64,000 nucleotides of DNA, taken from Planctomonas psychrotolerans (GTDB lineage: Bacteria; Actinomycetota; Actinomycetes; Actinomycetales; Microbacteriaceae). Made by a program: the position numbers and the translations under genes. Shown here one piece after another: positions 17,101 through 24,943 of this stretch (within the stretch, counting starts at the first letter, position 1; the number at the start of each line of letters is the position of its first letter). The notes under the pieces are model-generated. The model saw only the letters and a list, made by a program, of their open reading frames with translations. It was not told the DNA's origin and searched no databases. The stretch is taken from the NCBI RefSeq assembly GCF_008642235.1, contig NZ_SJEV01000001.1, forward strand, positions 310,001 to 374,000. Direction: 5' to 3'.

Positions 17101-17731
17101 GAAGCTGCTCGGGCTGCTGGAGGACATGGACCGCAACCGGTTCATCGTGTTCCGGTCGCTCACCCTGCTGCGGATGCTGAGCCTCGACGCGTCACTGGTG
17201 GACGAGAAGTACTCCGCGGTGCCGTCGACCAAGCTCGACGCGTTGTTCGAGCAGCTCGACGACGTGGTGGCGGAGGGCCACCGCGCGCTGATCTTCAGTC
17301 AGTTCACGACGTTCCTCGGCAGGGCCGCCGCGGGTCTCGAGCGTCGCGGCATCCCGTACAGCTATCTGGACGGGTCGACCACGCGTCGGGCCGAGGTGAT
17401 CGATGCGTTCAAGGGCGGCACGGCGCCCGTGTTCCTGATCAGCCTGAAGGCCGGAGGCTTCGGCCTCAATCTCACCGAGGCGGACTACGTCTTCCTGCTC
17501 GACCCGTGGTGGAACCCGGCCACCGAGGAGCAGGCCGTGGACCGCACCCACCGCATCGGCCAGACGAAGAACGTCATGGTCTACCGGATGGTCGCGACCG
17601 GCACGATCGAGGAGAAGGTGATGGCGCTCAAGGAGAAGAAGGCGCGCCTGTTCAGCTCGATGATGGATGACGATGCCGTCTTCAGCTCGGCGCTCACCGC
17701 CGACGACATCCGCGGCCTGCTCGACGCCTGA
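14138..17731 (+). CDS. SWIM zinc-finger SNF2-family helicase
   Basis: A 1197-residue Swi2/Snf2-type DNA translocase of the bacterial RapA/HepA-like group. An N-terminal SWIM zinc finger has Cys80, Cys82, Cys88 and His90 (CSCPMSFDCKH). The middle holds an Asp/Ala-rich linker near 455-490 (DADAGADADAAG) that looks disordered. The ATPase core has GDDMGLGKT at 729-737 and a DEAQ box near 836. The C-terminal lobe has GGFGLNLTEAD and DRTHRIGQ near 1135. Such enzymes move along double-stranded DNA or recycle stalled complexes; the precise job is unknown. Its 3' end meets the convergent GH65 gene across a repeat cluster. Confidence 0.9.
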   Translation: MSSVAPPLVDVSHIVHLVGRSSFSRGQAYAKTGAVEHVEWDADARLLTGIVRGTTPQPYRCTVDLVPDGHGGSRPTYSSCSCPMSFDCKHVAAALLAGNAAHVRSLGGTNAIDAASTAEPAVAAWKSAVGALLPSGTVTPGTGVDRRQNGTGWAGTPAHTPLGLLFELREQTPRTPQRWRGSAARTAAHERNSGRDQAEAPDYRLGVRPVVRSRSGNWVRTTVTWNTIAYSANRLNLDPDQHRWFSQFPALHRAGAQVYYGQDPDWLYLDDFASPLLWHLLTDAQRLGIPLVGVRKEDTVVLGRAAEVTLDATRDAEGDLHLTPVLSVDGQPHGAATAGRIGTHGVYSHSLPAPASVVLAPTTGPLSDEQAALLGRAAETVIPATDADEFLTDFYPALRQNIEVGSSDGSVRLPEIAPPILVLTATFGAKHALRLDWDWEYRRGAAVARIPVSRPTADADAGADADAAGEVAADAHAATDAPTDAGARHGEARPSVPPVAHRDARAEHAVLDRAREVVSGWDSGTAHLAAGATLRDIDAAEFTEKVLPVLAELDGVRVDVVGTQPDYRELTEPPVFTFTTAETDRRDWFDLGVLVHVEGREVPFGPIFTALSRGKTRLLMQDGTYLSLDQPAFEQLHDLIREAQALTEWETGLRISRYQASLWSEFEDLAEDTEQAEAWRVAAAGLLDSSTVAEIPAPTSLQATLRPYQLDGFRWLAFLWQHGLGGILGDDMGLGKTVQALALLLHVKEQFPESAAPRRPFLIVAPTSVAPNWLSEAERFAPTLNVVGVSSTQKKSGTPLADAVAGADVVVTSYALFRLDFEAYRAVDWGGLILDEAQFVKNRASAVHACARDLAAPFKLAVTGTPMENNLMELWALFAVVAPGLFPSARKFTEDYSRPIERGAASPAQGSAEATVAPPGRGVTDREAAEHGAKMLARLRRRIRPLMLRRTKELVAKDLPAKQEQVLRIDLAPAHRKLYDTFLQRERQKLLGLLEDMDRNRFIVFRSLTLLRMLSLDASLVDEKYSAVPSTKLDALFEQLDDVVAEGHRALIFSQFTTFLGRAAAGLERRGIPYSYLDGSTTRRAEVIDAFKGGTAPVFLISLKAGGFGLNLTEADYVFLLDPWWNPATEEQAVDRTHRIGQTKNVMVYRMVATGTIEEKVMALKEKKARLFSSMMDDDAVFSSALTADDIRGLLDA

Positions 17732-17755
17732 GGCTCGCGCCGGGCAACACGGTGC

Positions 17756-17863
17756 GTCCCTTCGACAGGCTCAGGGACCGTACGGGCTCAGGGACCGTAC
17801 GGATGCGTCCCTTCGACGGGCTCAGGGACCGTACGGGTGCGTCCCTTCGGCAAGCTCAGGGAC
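17756..17863. repeat. Second cluster of CCCTTCGACAGGCTCAGGG-type repeats
   Basis: Three full units (17756-17778, 17807-17829, 17841-17863) and one half unit near 17787, separated by CGTACGG linkers. They fill the 141-bp gap between the convergent helicase and GH65 stop codons. The inverted GTCCCT/AGGGAC ends could serve as a two-way terminator, but there is no T-run. Confidence 0.9.
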
Positions 17864-17872
17864 CGTAGCGCG

Positions 17873-20410
17873 CTAGCTGGCCTGGCGCGACCCCTCGTAG
17901 GGAATGGTGGGGATCGTGTCGGTCACCGTGGGCACGGCGGGACGCATGAACGTTCCGTCGTCGCGTCGGATGCCCCCGTCGCTCCGCTGCGTCGGCGCGC
18001 CGAGGCGCACCGGGCCCTGACCGTCGAGCTTCACCACCACGTCGTGACCGGGCGATACCTCGAACGCCTCCCCGCGCACCTCGAAGGAGACGGGGTTCTC
18101 CCCCTCGATCACCGATACGCGCATGGCGTCGGCGGTCAGGGTGACGAGAACGCGCGTGCCGTGCCAGATCATGCGGTAGCGCAGTTCTGGCCAGCTCACG
18201 GGCAGTCGCGGGTCGAAAGTCAGCACGCCGTCGTGGTCGCGCATCCCGCCGAAGCCCGACGCGAGCGCGCTCCACACGCCACCAGCCGACGCGACGTGCA
18301 CGCCGTCCGAGGTGTTGTTGTGCAGGTCGGCGAGGTCGACGAACAGCGAGTCGTGGAAGTACTCGAGCGCAAGGTCCTGGTACCCGATCTCCACCGCGAT
18401 GATCGACTGCACCACGTTGGAGAGCGTCGAGTCGCTGGTGGTCAGCGGGTCGTAGTAGTCGAAGTCCGCGAGCTTCTCCTCCAGCGTGAACTGGTCGCCC
18501 TGCAGGAAGAGCGCAAGCACCACGTCCGCCTGCTTGAGCACCTGGAAGCGGTAGATCACGAGCGGGTGGAAGTGCAGCATGAGCGGCTTCTGCTCCTGCG
18601 GCGTGTTCGCGAGGTCCCACACCTCGCGCTCCAGGAAGTGGGAGTCCTGCGGGTGGATCTGCAGCGCCTCGGAGAACGGGATGTGCATGGCCGCGGCCGC
18701 GCGATCCCACTCGGCGAGTTCCGCCATGGTGAGGCCCAGTCGGCTCACCATGCGCTCGTACGCCTCGGGGCGGGTGATGGCCAGAGCGCGAACGGTGCGG
18801 GCGGCGTAGGTGAGGTTGAAGCGCGCCATCACGTTGGTGAACAGGTTGTTGTTGACCACGGTGGTGTACTCGTCGGGCCCGGTGACGCCGTGGATCTCGA
18901 ACGTCTCGACGCCGTTGCGGCGCCAGAAGCCCAGCGAGATCCACAGTCGCGCGGTCTCCACGGCGATGTCGACGGCACCGTTGGCGAGGAAGTCGACGTC
19001 ATCGGTGGCGTGCATGAACTTCGCGAGCGCATAGGTGACGTCGGCGTTGATGTGGTACTGCGCGGTGCCGGCGGCGTAGTACGCGGACGCCTCTTCACCG
19101 TTGATCGTGCGCCACGGGAAGAGCGCACCGGCCTCGTTCAGCTTTCGCGCGCGCTTGCGTGCCGACGGCAGCATCTCCTGGCGCATGCGGAGCGCGTTGC
19201 GCGCCCACAGCGGGCTCGTGTAGGCGAGGAACGGCACGAGGTAGATCTCGGTGTCCCAGAAGTAGTGTCCGCCGTACCCGCTGCCGGTCACGCCCTTGGC
19301 GGCGATACCGAGGCCATCGGCACGAGCGGATGCCTGGGCGAGCTGGAAGATGTTCCATCGGATCGCCTGCTGCAGATCGTCGTGGCCCTCGACCTCCACG
19401 TCGGACCGGCGCCAGTACTCGTCGAGCCACTCGCGCTGCCGGGTGTACTGCAGTTCGACGCCGTCGTCGAGAACGCGGTCGAGCGTGCGCTGGCACCGGT
19501 CGATGAGCTCACGGGTGGGGGTGGTGCGGGAGCTGTGGTAGCTCACGACCTTCGTGATGCGCACGGGCACGCCCTGTTTCGCGGCCACCGAATACACGTT
19601 CTTCGCGATATCCGCGTCGACGAAGTTCCGGGAACGCCACTCGTTCTCGGTCTCGATGTGGTGATCGGCGACCACCGCGACCCGCATGTTCGAGTTGGCG
19701 ACCTTGTAGCTGAGAGCACTGCGGTCATCCTGCTGCCAGTACTCGCCCGGGAGGAAGACCCGGTCGGCGATGCGCTGAGCCTTGCGGGGGTCGTTCTTCC
19801 CCTTGTCCTGCTCGGGTCCGGCGGTGCCCGCGTACTCGTCCTGGCCGTCCTGGCGGTTGAGCACCTGGCAGGAGATGGTGAGCGGGGCATCCGCGTCGAT
19901 CATGGTGACGTCCATGGTCATGACGGCGAGGTGGCGTTCGGGGAACGACACCATGCGGCTGGACGTGACGCGCACGCGCTTGCCGGCCGGAGTCAGCCAC
20001 AGCACGTCGCGGCGGAGCACGCCGTCGCGGAAGTCGAGGGAGCGCTCGTACTCGAGCATGTCGGCCTCGTCGAGCGCCAGCGGCTCGTCATCGACGTACA
20101 GGCGCATGATCTTGCTGTCGGGCGCGTTGACGATGGTCTGGCCCACCTCGGCGAACCCGTAAGCCTGCTCGGCGTGGTTGATCTTCCACGTCTCGTGCAG
20201 CCCGTTGATGAAGGTGCCGTGCTGGTGCGCCTTGCGGCCCTCGGAGTTGTTCCCGCGCATCCCGAGGAACCCGTTGCCCACGGCGAAGACGGTCTCGGCC
20301 ACGCCGAGGTCTTCGGGGTCGTACTGCGCCTCGACGAGGCGCCATGGGTCGACGGGGAAGCGGTCCCGGTCGAGCATCGCGCCGTGCTCTTGTTCTGTGC
20401 GGTTGTTCAT
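17873..20410 (-). CDS. Glycoside hydrolase family 65 disaccharide phosphorylase
   Basis: An 845-residue inverting phosphorylase of family GH65, whose members split maltose, trehalose, kojibiose or nigerose with phosphate to give beta-glucose 1-phosphate. The N-terminal beta-sandwich domain carries FAVGNGFLGMRGN near 43-55. The (alpha/alpha)6 catalytic domain has GYGGHYFWDTE and the general acid Glu in GVTGPDEYTT near residue 512. A small C-terminal beta domain follows. It is preceded, with a 4-bp overlap, by a beta-phosphoglucomutase gene that would use its product. Sequence alone does not fix which disaccharide. No signal peptide, so cytoplasmic. Confidence 0.92.
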   Translation of the reverse strand: MNNRTEQEHGAMLDRDRFPVDPWRLVEAQYDPEDLGVAETVFAVGNGFLGMRGNNSEGRKAHQHGTFINGLHETWKINHAEQAYGFAEVGQTIVNAPDSKIMRLYVDDEPLALDEADMLEYERSLDFRDGVLRRDVLWLTPAGKRVRVTSSRMVSFPERHLAVMTMDVTMIDADAPLTISCQVLNRQDGQDEYAGTAGPEQDKGKNDPRKAQRIADRVFLPGEYWQQDDRSALSYKVANSNMRVAVVADHHIETENEWRSRNFVDADIAKNVYSVAAKQGVPVRITKVVSYHSSRTTPTRELIDRCQRTLDRVLDDGVELQYTRQREWLDEYWRRSDVEVEGHDDLQQAIRWNIFQLAQASARADGLGIAAKGVTGSGYGGHYFWDTEIYLVPFLAYTSPLWARNALRMRQEMLPSARKRARKLNEAGALFPWRTINGEEASAYYAAGTAQYHINADVTYALAKFMHATDDVDFLANGAVDIAVETARLWISLGFWRRNGVETFEIHGVTGPDEYTTVVNNNLFTNVMARFNLTYAARTVRALAITRPEAYERMVSRLGLTMAELAEWDRAAAAMHIPFSEALQIHPQDSHFLEREVWDLANTPQEQKPLMLHFHPLVIYRFQVLKQADVVLALFLQGDQFTLEEKLADFDYYDPLTTSDSTLSNVVQSIIAVEIGYQDLALEYFHDSLFVDLADLHNNTSDGVHVASAGGVWSALASGFGGMRDHDGVLTFDPRLPVSWPELRYRMIWHGTRVLVTLTADAMRVSVIEGENPVSFEVRGEAFEVSPGHDVVVKLDGQGPVRLGAPTQRSDGGIRRDDGTFMRPAVPTVTDTIPTIPYEGSRQAS

Positions 20411-21156
20411 TCGGTGACTCCCAGGAAGACGGCGAGGTCGTCTGTAACGAGGTTCGCACCGGCGTCGAGAAGCGTTTGCTCCCCCACGCCGCGATCCACG
20501 CCTATGACGAGCCCGAAAGCACCTGCATGCGCCGCCGCGACGCCCGAGATGGCGTCCTCGAACACGACCGAACGAGCCGGATCGACATCCATGAGGCGGG
20601 CGGCGTGCAGGAACATATCGGGCGCCGGCTTACTGCCGAGCCCCTCCGTGCCCGCGACGACGCCGTCGACGACCACAGGGAAGAAGTCGGTGAGGTGCGC
20701 AGCTTTGAGCACCCACACCGCATTCTTCGAGCTGGAAACCACACTCATCGGCATACCCATCGAGTGCAGCTCCTGCACCAGGGCGAGAGAGCCCGGGTAG
20801 GGCGAGATGCCCTCCTCTTCGAGCACCCGCTGGAAGACCACGTTCTTGCGATTACCGATGCCGCACACCGTGTCCGCGTCGGGGCTGTCGGTGACGGTGC
20901 CGAACGGAAGCTCGATGCCGCGAGAGGCGAGCATGCTCGCCACACCCTCCATGCGCTGCTTCCCGTCCAGGTGCAGGTAGTAGTCCTCGTCCGTGTAGGG
21001 CGCGACGACGCCCTTCTCCGCGAACACCTCGGTGAACATCGTGCGCCAGGCATGCATGTGGATCTCGGCGGTCGGTGTGAGCACACCGTCGAGATCGAAC
21101 AGAATGGCCTCGTACGCGTCGAGGCTCGGGATAGGCCGGGCGGCGGAACTGGGCAG
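20407..21156 (-). CDS. pgmB: Beta-phosphoglucomutase (HAD superfamily), probable CTG start
   Basis: HAD phosphatase-like mutase that converts beta-glucose 1-phosphate to glucose 6-phosphate, completing the GH65 pathway. HAD motifs: FDLDGV at 20-25 with nucleophile Asp21, VVSSSKNA, GSKPAPDMF and FEDAISGV. No ATG, GTG or TTG lies in frame between the first motif and bases upstream of the likely promoter. A GGAG sits 7 bases before a CTG at 21156..21154, and TAGAAT at 21212-21217 would start transcription near 21205. A CTG start, giving 249 residues, fits best. The stop overlaps the GH65 start by 4 bp. Confidence 0.82.
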   Translation of the reverse strand: MPSSAARPIPSLDAYEAILFDLDGVLTPTAEIHMHAWRTMFTEVFAEKGVVAPYTDEDYYLHLDGKQRMEGVASMLASRGIELPFGTVTDSPDADTVCGIGNRKNVVFQRVLEEEGISPYPGSLALVQELHSMGMPMSVVSSSKNAVWVLKAAHLTDFFPVVVDGVVAGTEGLGSKPAPDMFLHAARLMDVDPARSVVFEDAISGVAAAHAGAFGLVIGVDRGVGEQTLLDAGANLVTDDLAVFLGVTE

Positions 21157-21211
21157 GATTACGCTCCAAAGGGTGTAAAGACGGTGCGGGCAGTCGTTAC
21201 CCCTTTTCGCG

Positions 21212-21217
21212 ATTCTA
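21212..21217 (-). promoter_or_regulatory. Probable -10 box of the pgmB-GH65 operon
   Basis: TAGAAT on the minus strand, 5 of 6 to TATAAT, about 55 bp upstream of the proposed CTG start. It places the transcript 5' end downstream of every in-frame ATG, GTG or TTG, which supports the CTG call. No convincing -35 was seen. Confidence 0.4.
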
Positions 21218-21320
21218 CGCCACGCATCCCCGTGAAATGTTTCCGGAGTGTTAACAGGTGTTCGGTTTTCGGCGCCCGAGAGGAAGAGTGGCCGCTCATG
21301 CCGAAGGATCGTGGGAGTTC

Positions 21321-21935
21321 GTGACCCGCTCGAGCGGACGTCGACCGTCTCCACGGCGCACGAGTGCACGGATGCGTGGCGTGATGCTGGTTCTCGTCGC
21401 TGCGCTGGTCGGCGCGGTGATCCTCTCCGTCGAGGGCGGATCGCTCCTCGATCGTTTCGCGGGTTCTTCCGGGGTCGGCCCCTCCGGTGACGGCTCATCC
21501 GGCGCCGACGACGCCTCGGACTCCGCGATCGTCGACCGGGTCGTCGATGGAGACACCGTCATCGTCGACCTCGGCGGCGAGCGCACCCGCATCCGGCTGC
21601 TCAACATCGACACCCCGGAGTCGGTCGACCCCCATCGGCCGGTCGAGTGCCTGGGCGTCGAGGCGTCGGCGTTCCTGGCCGAGCTGCTGCCCGACGGCAC
21701 CGCCGTGCGGCTCGGGTACGACGACGAACGCGAGGACCGGTACGGACGGATCCTCGCGGCGGTGTTCCTCGACGACGGCACCCTCGTCAACGCCGAGATC
21801 GCCCGTGCCGGTCTGGGCGAGGCGGTCGTGTTCGGCGGCAACGACCGCTACCTGTCGGTGGTCCAGGATGCCGAGGCCGAGGCGGTGGACGCCGGGCGCG
21901 GCCTGCACGACGCTGCGGGAGACTGCGCCGCATAG
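21321..21935 (+). CDS. Membrane-anchored thermonuclease-like (SNase) protein
   Basis: A staphylococcal-nuclease-fold protein of 204 residues from a GTG at 21321 that has GGGAG just upstream. A basic N-terminus (RSSGRRPSPRR) is followed by one membrane segment at about 21-37 and a Gly/Ser/Asp linker, so the nuclease domain should lie outside the membrane. Active-site elements are present: DGDT at 77-80, Arg92 (TRIRLLNIDTPE), Glu100, and Arg140/Arg143 (EDRYGR). It therefore looks catalytically competent and calcium-dependent. Other possible starts are a GTG at 21258 and an ATG at 21372. It is followed by the NERD-protein pair. Confidence 0.82.
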   Translation: MTRSSGRRPSPRRTSARMRGVMLVLVAALVGAVILSVEGGSLLDRFAGSSGVGPSGDGSSGADDASDSAIVDRVVDGDTVIVDLGGERTRIRLLNIDTPESVDPHRPVECLGVEASAFLAELLPDGTAVRLGYDDEREDRYGRILAAVFLDDGTLVNAEIARAGLGEAVVFGGNDRYLSVVQDAEAEAVDAGRGLHDAAGDCAA

Positions 21936-22033
21936 CCGCGGTTCGGCGCCCTCGTGCCCGAATACACTTCGGGCAAGGTCTGTGCGGCGGGGAGATAGGA
22001 GCCGCGCTGTGTCCGCGGTAACGTCTGGCCGTG

Positions 22034-22837
22034 TCAGGCCACGAGGCGCGTAAGCGATTCGAGCAGCAGTTGCGGTACCCACTGCATCAGTGGGACGAGT
22101 GTCGCCATTCCGGCGATCACCGCTCCGAGCGACCACAGACGTCGTCGAGCTCGCGCCACCCGCACGTCACGATCTAGTCGCTCGAAACGGGGCATGAGAT
22201 CGGTAGTCGCCGTCGGCACGCTCCGCCACTCGGATGGATCATCGAGGACCGACACGATGGCGAGAACGTCCTTCACCTCGAGAACGGTTGGACGACGCGT
22301 CAACCAGCGAACGAGGCTGCGGGCATCGAGTACCACGACTCGTGCGGGGGCCTTGCGCACGGTGAGGGACTTCGGGTCGACGAGCACAAGCATGGGGGTG
22401 ACCACTGCGGACGTGTGGTCGCCGAGCATCCGGGCCACCCGATCGGCGTCGTGCTCCGCGTTGCGCAGATGCGGTCCCTTTTGTCCAGCCACGAGAAACG
22501 TGCGGTCCGCAACCCAAATCGGCTTGCCGCTGTGATGTTTCGTGTTGATGGTGAATATCCCGCCCGGCCCCACGAGCAGGTGATCGAGATCCGCGTCTTT
22601 CGCTCCGACCGGAACAGCGTGGAACACCACCCACCCCTCAGGCAGCTTGCTCATGATGCGTCCCACCGCGATCTCGCCAAGAGCACCCTGATACCAAGGC
22701 CAACTCTCATCCGACAGGGGAGACCGGCCGAACACCCGCGACAGTGACGAACGCGGCGGTACTCCGTTCTGCACCTCCAGCAATTTCTCGATCACGAGTT
22801 GGCCAGCAGCGCGGCTGCGCATCGGTGCTGTGGGCAT
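22034..22837 (-). CDS. NERD-domain protein, copy 1
   Basis: A 267-residue protein with a nuclease-related domain (NERD). The domain spans about residues 50-115: YQGALGEIAVGRIM, then DADLDHLLVGPGGIFTINTKHH, a core resembling restriction-endonuclease-fold enzymes (Asp in DLDHLL, Lys in TKHH). A C-terminal hydrophobic stretch near 240-258 probably anchors it to the membrane. The start at 22837 has GAGGAG 7 bases upstream; a GTG six codons earlier is less likely. It is divergent from a clear paralogue at 23017. The role of NERD proteins is poorly known. Confidence 0.8.
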   Translation of the reverse strand: MPTAPMRSRAAGQLVIEKLLEVQNGVPPRSSLSRVFGRSPLSDESWPWYQGALGEIAVGRIMSKLPEGWVVFHAVPVGAKDADLDHLLVGPGGIFTINTKHHSGKPIWVADRTFLVAGQKGPHLRNAEHDADRVARMLGDHTSAVVTPMLVLVDPKSLTVRKAPARVVVLDARSLVRWLTRRPTVLEVKDVLAIVSVLDDPSEWRSVPTATTDLMPRFERLDRDVRVARARRRLWSLGAVIAGMATLVPLMQWVPQLLLESLTRLVA

Positions 22838-22895
22838 AGCTGAGCTCCTCGTCACGGGGACTTCTGTTTACCGACGGGTTGGCCGCGTGGGCAGC

Positions 22896-22906
22896 CCCAC
22901 TTCGGG
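22896..22906. repeat. Inverted partner of the NERD intergenic repeat
   Basis: CCCACTTCGGG here is the exact reverse complement of CCCGAAGTGGG at 22950-22960 and 22976-22986. The three 11-mers lie between the two NERD genes and could be regulator sites or arms of a stem-loop. Confidence 0.8.
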
Positions 22907-22935
22907 CGGCGGCACCCACGTCCTCGACTGCGTTT

Positions 22936-22987
22936 TGTGCGCGGTTCCCCCCGAAGTGGGATGTGCGCGGTTCCCCCCGAAGTGGGA
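22936..22987. repeat. Tandem 26-bp direct repeat between the NERD genes
   Basis: Two identical, abutting 26-bp units (22936-22961 and 22962-22987) beginning TGTGCGCGGTTCCCC and ending GAAGTGGGA. Each holds CCCGAAGTGGG, matched in reverse at 22896-22906. There are only two units and no spacer, so this is not a CRISPR array. Confidence 0.92.
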
Positions 22988-23016
22988 ACTGTGGAACGAA
23001 CCACGACGGTGCGAGC

Positions 23017-23910
23017 ATGAACACGGATCGGGGGGTCTCAGTGTCACTAGCCGAACGCAGCGCCGTCTCAGCGCCATCGCAGAAGTACGACGATCTACGG
23101 GACCGCGTCGCCGGGCAGTCGCTGTTCAGCGAACTCGCTCGCCTGCACGCGAAGGGCGAGTTCGCGGTCGATCTGGAACACGGCTTCGTGCACGTGGGTC
23201 CCGAGGCGCACTCCTGGTACACCGGCCTCCTCGGCGAGCGCCGAGTCGCCCGCATCCTCGCGCGGTTGGGTACGGATGCGACGGTGCTGCACTCGGTGCC
23301 GGTCGGCTCGAAGTCGAGCGACATCGACCACATCGTCATCAGTCCGGCCGGCGTGTTCACCATCACCACGAAGAATCACCCGGGACAGCCCGTGTGGGTT
23401 GCCGGCCACGGAATGATGATCGGCGGCGCCAAGGTGTCCCATCTGCGGAACGCGGTGCACGAAGCCCGACGCGCAGAGCACGAGCTCTCGACGCGGACCG
23501 GCCTCACCATCCCCGTCACGCCGGTGGTCGCTCTCGTCGGCGTTCGGGATCTGACCGTCGCTGCACCGCCCGTCTTCGACGACACCGCGGTACAGGTCGT
23601 GCGTGAGGACTCCCTTCTCGCACTGCTCACGGGTCGGCCCGTTTTCAGCTCCGAGCAGGTGTTCCGCATCGCCGCCGCCGCGGTGGTCCAGGAAACCTGG
23701 GGTGAGGGGCCAAGCGCCGATCCGACCGCCACGACTTTGCTCGATGCGTTCCTCGCCTATGAAGCGCACTCATCGGGTTCCGTCCCTTCCACCCCGCATG
23801 GCCCTGCTCCCATCGTGCTGCGTTTCCGGTGGCGGACACTGGCAACCCTCGGAGTCGGCATTCTCGCCACCGTCGGACTCGCCGTCAGCGCGGTGCTCGC
23901 CCTCACCTGA
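23017..23910 (+). CDS. NERD-domain protein, copy 2
   Basis: A 297-residue paralogue of the protein at 22034-22837. The NERD domain is at about 70-140: WYTGLLGERRVARIL, then SSDIDHIVISPAGVFTITTKNH with the same Asp and Lys positions, and a shared SHLRNAVHEARR stretch. One C-terminal membrane segment lies near 277-294. The ATG at 23017 lacks a strong ribosome site; a GTG at 23041 is an alternative. The two NERD genes face away from each other across 179 bp that hold three copies of CCCGAAGTGGG. An ancient inverted duplication is likely. Confidence 0.8.
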   Translation: MNTDRGVSVSLAERSAVSAPSQKYDDLRDRVAGQSLFSELARLHAKGEFAVDLEHGFVHVGPEAHSWYTGLLGERRVARILARLGTDATVLHSVPVGSKSSDIDHIVISPAGVFTITTKNHPGQPVWVAGHGMMIGGAKVSHLRNAVHEARRAEHELSTRTGLTIPVTPVVALVGVRDLTVAAPPVFDDTAVQVVREDSLLALLTGRPVFSSEQVFRIAAAAVVQETWGEGPSADPTATTLLDAFLAYEAHSSGSVPSTPHGPAPIVLRFRWRTLATLGVGILATVGLAVSAVLALT

Positions 23911-24013
23911 GCACTCAGCGCGCGCTTTCCGGCAGCACTGCGCTCGCACTGCACACCTTCGCCCGGCAGGCCACCCCTCCCCCGCGTCGATCCGAGTCTT
24001 GTATGCATGACAC

Positions 24014-24265
24014 ATGACGAACGCCGACGAAGCAGGAGTCGGACCCGAGCTGGTGGAGGCCCTCGCGGGCGATACGTCCGGTGGAGCATCCGACGTCACC
24101 ACGGACGATGTGGTCGAGCAGTTGCGGATCGACATTCAGATGGGTCACGTGGATGCGGATGTCGTGGACGTGCTCGAGGAACGCCTGAAGAAGGCGGGAA
24201 TCGACATGCGCCCTGAGGAGATCGACGACCTCGCCGAGGAGATCGAGAACGACGCGTCCCGATGA
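24014..24265 (+). CDS. Small acidic hypothetical protein
   Basis: An 83-residue, strongly acidic protein (many Asp/Glu, ending EEIDDLAEEIENDASR), mostly predicted helix. It has no recognised domain, membrane segment or cysteine. TATGCA lies 6 bases before the ATG, consistent with a leaderless transcript. Codon use is like its neighbours. The gap 23911-24013 before it shows nothing else. It could bind a basic partner, but that is speculation. Confidence 0.55.
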   Translation: MTNADEAGVGPELVEALAGDTSGGASDVTTDDVVEQLRIDIQMGHVDADVVDVLEERLKKAGIDMRPEEIDDLAEEIENDASR

Positions 24266-24335
24266 CCGCGGGCGGCGTTCCCCCAGTGTGATCGCCCCCG
24301 GCGCGAATGTCGGTGGTGTGCACCATCCTGTGCGC

Positions 24336-24893
24336 ATGAACGACCTCGAGTCCACCATCGACACCATTCTTCGTTCCGTCTTCGACGCCCTTCTGGAACC
24401 CGCGCGAGGCGTGAAGTTCCGGCGCATCCAGCAGGTGGAACGACTCCTCCGCGAGTATCTCGACACCGTGGGCGAGGCAACGCTCTGCCCGTGCAACCGA
24501 ACGCTTCTCTCCGGCGAACGCCAGTGGGAACCCGACGGTGCGTTCTGCCGCATCATGGGCGCCGATGAACTTTTCGTCGCACTGCCCTTCTTCGTGCGGC
24601 AGCGGGCGCCCCTCGTCGACCCGCTACTCCGACGGATGCTGGCGCAGTGCGTCGACACGCTGGTCGGGGTGCTCGTGGGGGACCGACTTGTGTCTGCCGA
24701 CGGTCGATCCGACGTTCTGCGAGACATCCGCGACGCCCTCGATGATGTGCTGTGGGAGCTGAACCGGGCGGCGCGGGACAAGCGGCGAGCCGCTCGTCGG
24801 GCGCGCGCGGAGGCGGAGACCGCGAAGTACCGGGCGCTCGTGGAGGCTGCGGTAACGCGGCAACGACCGGTGGAGGAGCAGCCTCGGGAGTGA
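24336..24893 (+). CDS. Unrecognised protein with basic C-terminal helix
   Basis: A 185-residue protein from the ATG at 24336 (MNDLEST). The first 120 residues are helical with a cysteine cluster (CPCN near 51-54, a further Cys in GAFCRIMG). The last 50 residues are rich in Arg, Ala and Glu (RDKRRAARRARAEAETAKY) and probably form a charged helix or coiled coil. No family was recognised. A weak -10-like CATCCT sits 6 bases before the start; an in-frame ATC-preceded extension to 24288 is unlikely. The LLM oxidoreductase begins 50 bp downstream. Confidence 0.6.
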   Translation: MNDLESTIDTILRSVFDALLEPARGVKFRRIQQVERLLREYLDTVGEATLCPCNRTLLSGERQWEPDGAFCRIMGADELFVALPFFVRQRAPLVDPLLRRMLAQCVDTLVGVLVGDRLVSADGRSDVLRDIRDALDDVLWELNRAARDKRRAARRARAEAETAKYRALVEAAVTRQRPVEEQPRE

Positions 24894-24943
24894 CGCTGGA
24901 TGGCGCGGGGAATACTGCGACGGTACCGATAGCTGAACACAGC

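Noticed and set aside
17837-20800. Long plus-strand open frame opposite the GH65 gene
   Set aside because: It is the high-GC antisense shadow of a clear GH65 coding region and has no recognisable motif.
20407-21498. Frameshift or longer ATG start for the phosphoglucomutase
   Set aside because: The upstream extension is unlike protein, lies before the likely promoter and has no ribosome site; a CTG start explains the data more simply.
22936-22987. Possible CRISPR repeats
   Set aside because: Only two abutting units without spacers and no cas genes in the window.
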